Assembly: GCA_000310025.1 (NCBI GenBank)
Contig: FN647968.1
Span: 56,999 to 120,998 of the forward strand
Direction of reading: 5' to 3'
DNA: 64,000 bases
Source of the DNA: Ectocarpus siliculosus
Lineage: Eukaryota; Sar; Phaeophyceae; Ectocarpales; Ectocarpaceae
A program made the position numbers and the translations under genes. This document shows, piece by piece, positions 63,574 through 64,000 of the stretch (the stretch's first letter is position 1; each line of letters begins with the position of its first letter). The notes beneath the pieces are model-generated. The model was given only the letters and a program-made list of their open reading frames with translations, was not told the origin of the DNA and did not search any database.

Positions 63574-64000
63574 CTTCGCAAGAACAACGACAGGAAACGA
63601 TGGGATTTCAAGTGACGTATGTGGCAGCACGATGTACAGGCGTTGAGCACCCCGTTTCGTCTTTCCTTATAAGGTCAATAACAACACGAAAACAATAACA
63701 ACACGAAAACACCGGTGGTCTTCGAGAGCATGAGCGCACGGGGCTTGACAAGCAAAATAAATAGTGGAACCCTTGCCCACAAATACGCAGCTGCACGTGA
63801 ACGCTGTACATCTTTACATATCGACCATGTGACACGTTGAGGTGTTGGTCGTTCGCAAGGTGGTTCAGCAAAGCTTGTGGTACTCAGGAAGAGCTCAGGC
63901 CGGAATAGGTTCATATGTCTGACTACTTATGTTTTGCAATACTTGTTGGAAGCAATACCGACAACCCGAAATCCTCGGAGAAAAGGTACATGACGCGAAG
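63574..64000. other. right edge, upstream intron of the TPR gene
   Basis: I see no exon here. The sequence probably belongs to the intron before the first exon seen of the TPR/methyltransferase-like gene. An AACAACACGAAAACAAT-type short duplication lies near 63677-63708. Confidence 0.4.

Overview
This window looks like nuclear DNA from an intron-rich stramenopile, most likely a brown alga of the Ectocarpus type. That is inferred from gene content and gene architecture, not from a database match. The genes are cut into many short exons (34 to about 400 nt) with GT-AG introns of a few hundred to 2,000 bases, base composition is close to 50% GC, and microsatellites fill many introns. The recognisable products fit brown-algal biology: mannitol metabolism, a GT23-type fucosyltransferase, and a galactose-3-O-type carbohydrate sulfotransferase, alongside general eukaryotic machinery (CHMP7 and PDE6-delta homologues). 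I found no rRNA, tRNA, CRISPR array or bacterial-style operon.

Layout. 1-3556: no convincing gene; simple repeats and a short telomere-like tract. 3557-13779 (minus): an 18-exon mannitol 2-dehydrogenase gene that reads in frame from ATG to stop (675 codons), with an unusual N-terminal extension of about 190 residues. 13780-15331: intergenic, with a 100-N gap whose flanks look like two reads of the same sequence. 15332-21460 (minus): CHMP7-like ESCRT-III gene, 6 exons. 21461-22241: short divergent promoter region. 22242-25188 (plus): PDE6-delta-like prenyl-binding protein, 6 exons, in frame throughout. 25189-27391: diverged repeats. 27392-32040 (minus): fucosyltransferase-like type II Golgi protein, 7 exons. 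32041-40892: repeat-rich, with a pogo-like MITE, a fossil tyrosine-recombinase fragment split by a second MITE, and small unassigned ORFs. 40893-46730 (plus): Gal3ST-like sulfotransferase with a 34-nt micro-exon and an apparent one-base frameshift. 46731-55790: gene-poor, carrying both copies of a diverged direct duplication of about 560 bp. 55791 to beyond 63573 (minus): a TPR protein with a possible methyltransferase-like N-terminal part, cut by the window edge; one of its introns holds about 1.1 kb of satellite with a higher-order period near 205 bp.

How the genes relate. They are independent eukaryotic transcription units, not a cluster for one pathway. The mannitol dehydrogenase acts on the main brown-algal storage polyol. 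The fucosyltransferase and sulfotransferase could both serve glycan or sulfated-polysaccharide assembly in the Golgi, but neighbourhood alone does not show that. I found no strong case for a new defence or mobile system. The most interesting signals are the conserved-looking extension of the mannitol dehydrogenase, a relic duplicated exon in that gene, TA-flanked MITEs, the intronic satellite, and several places where assembly errors may have broken reading frames.
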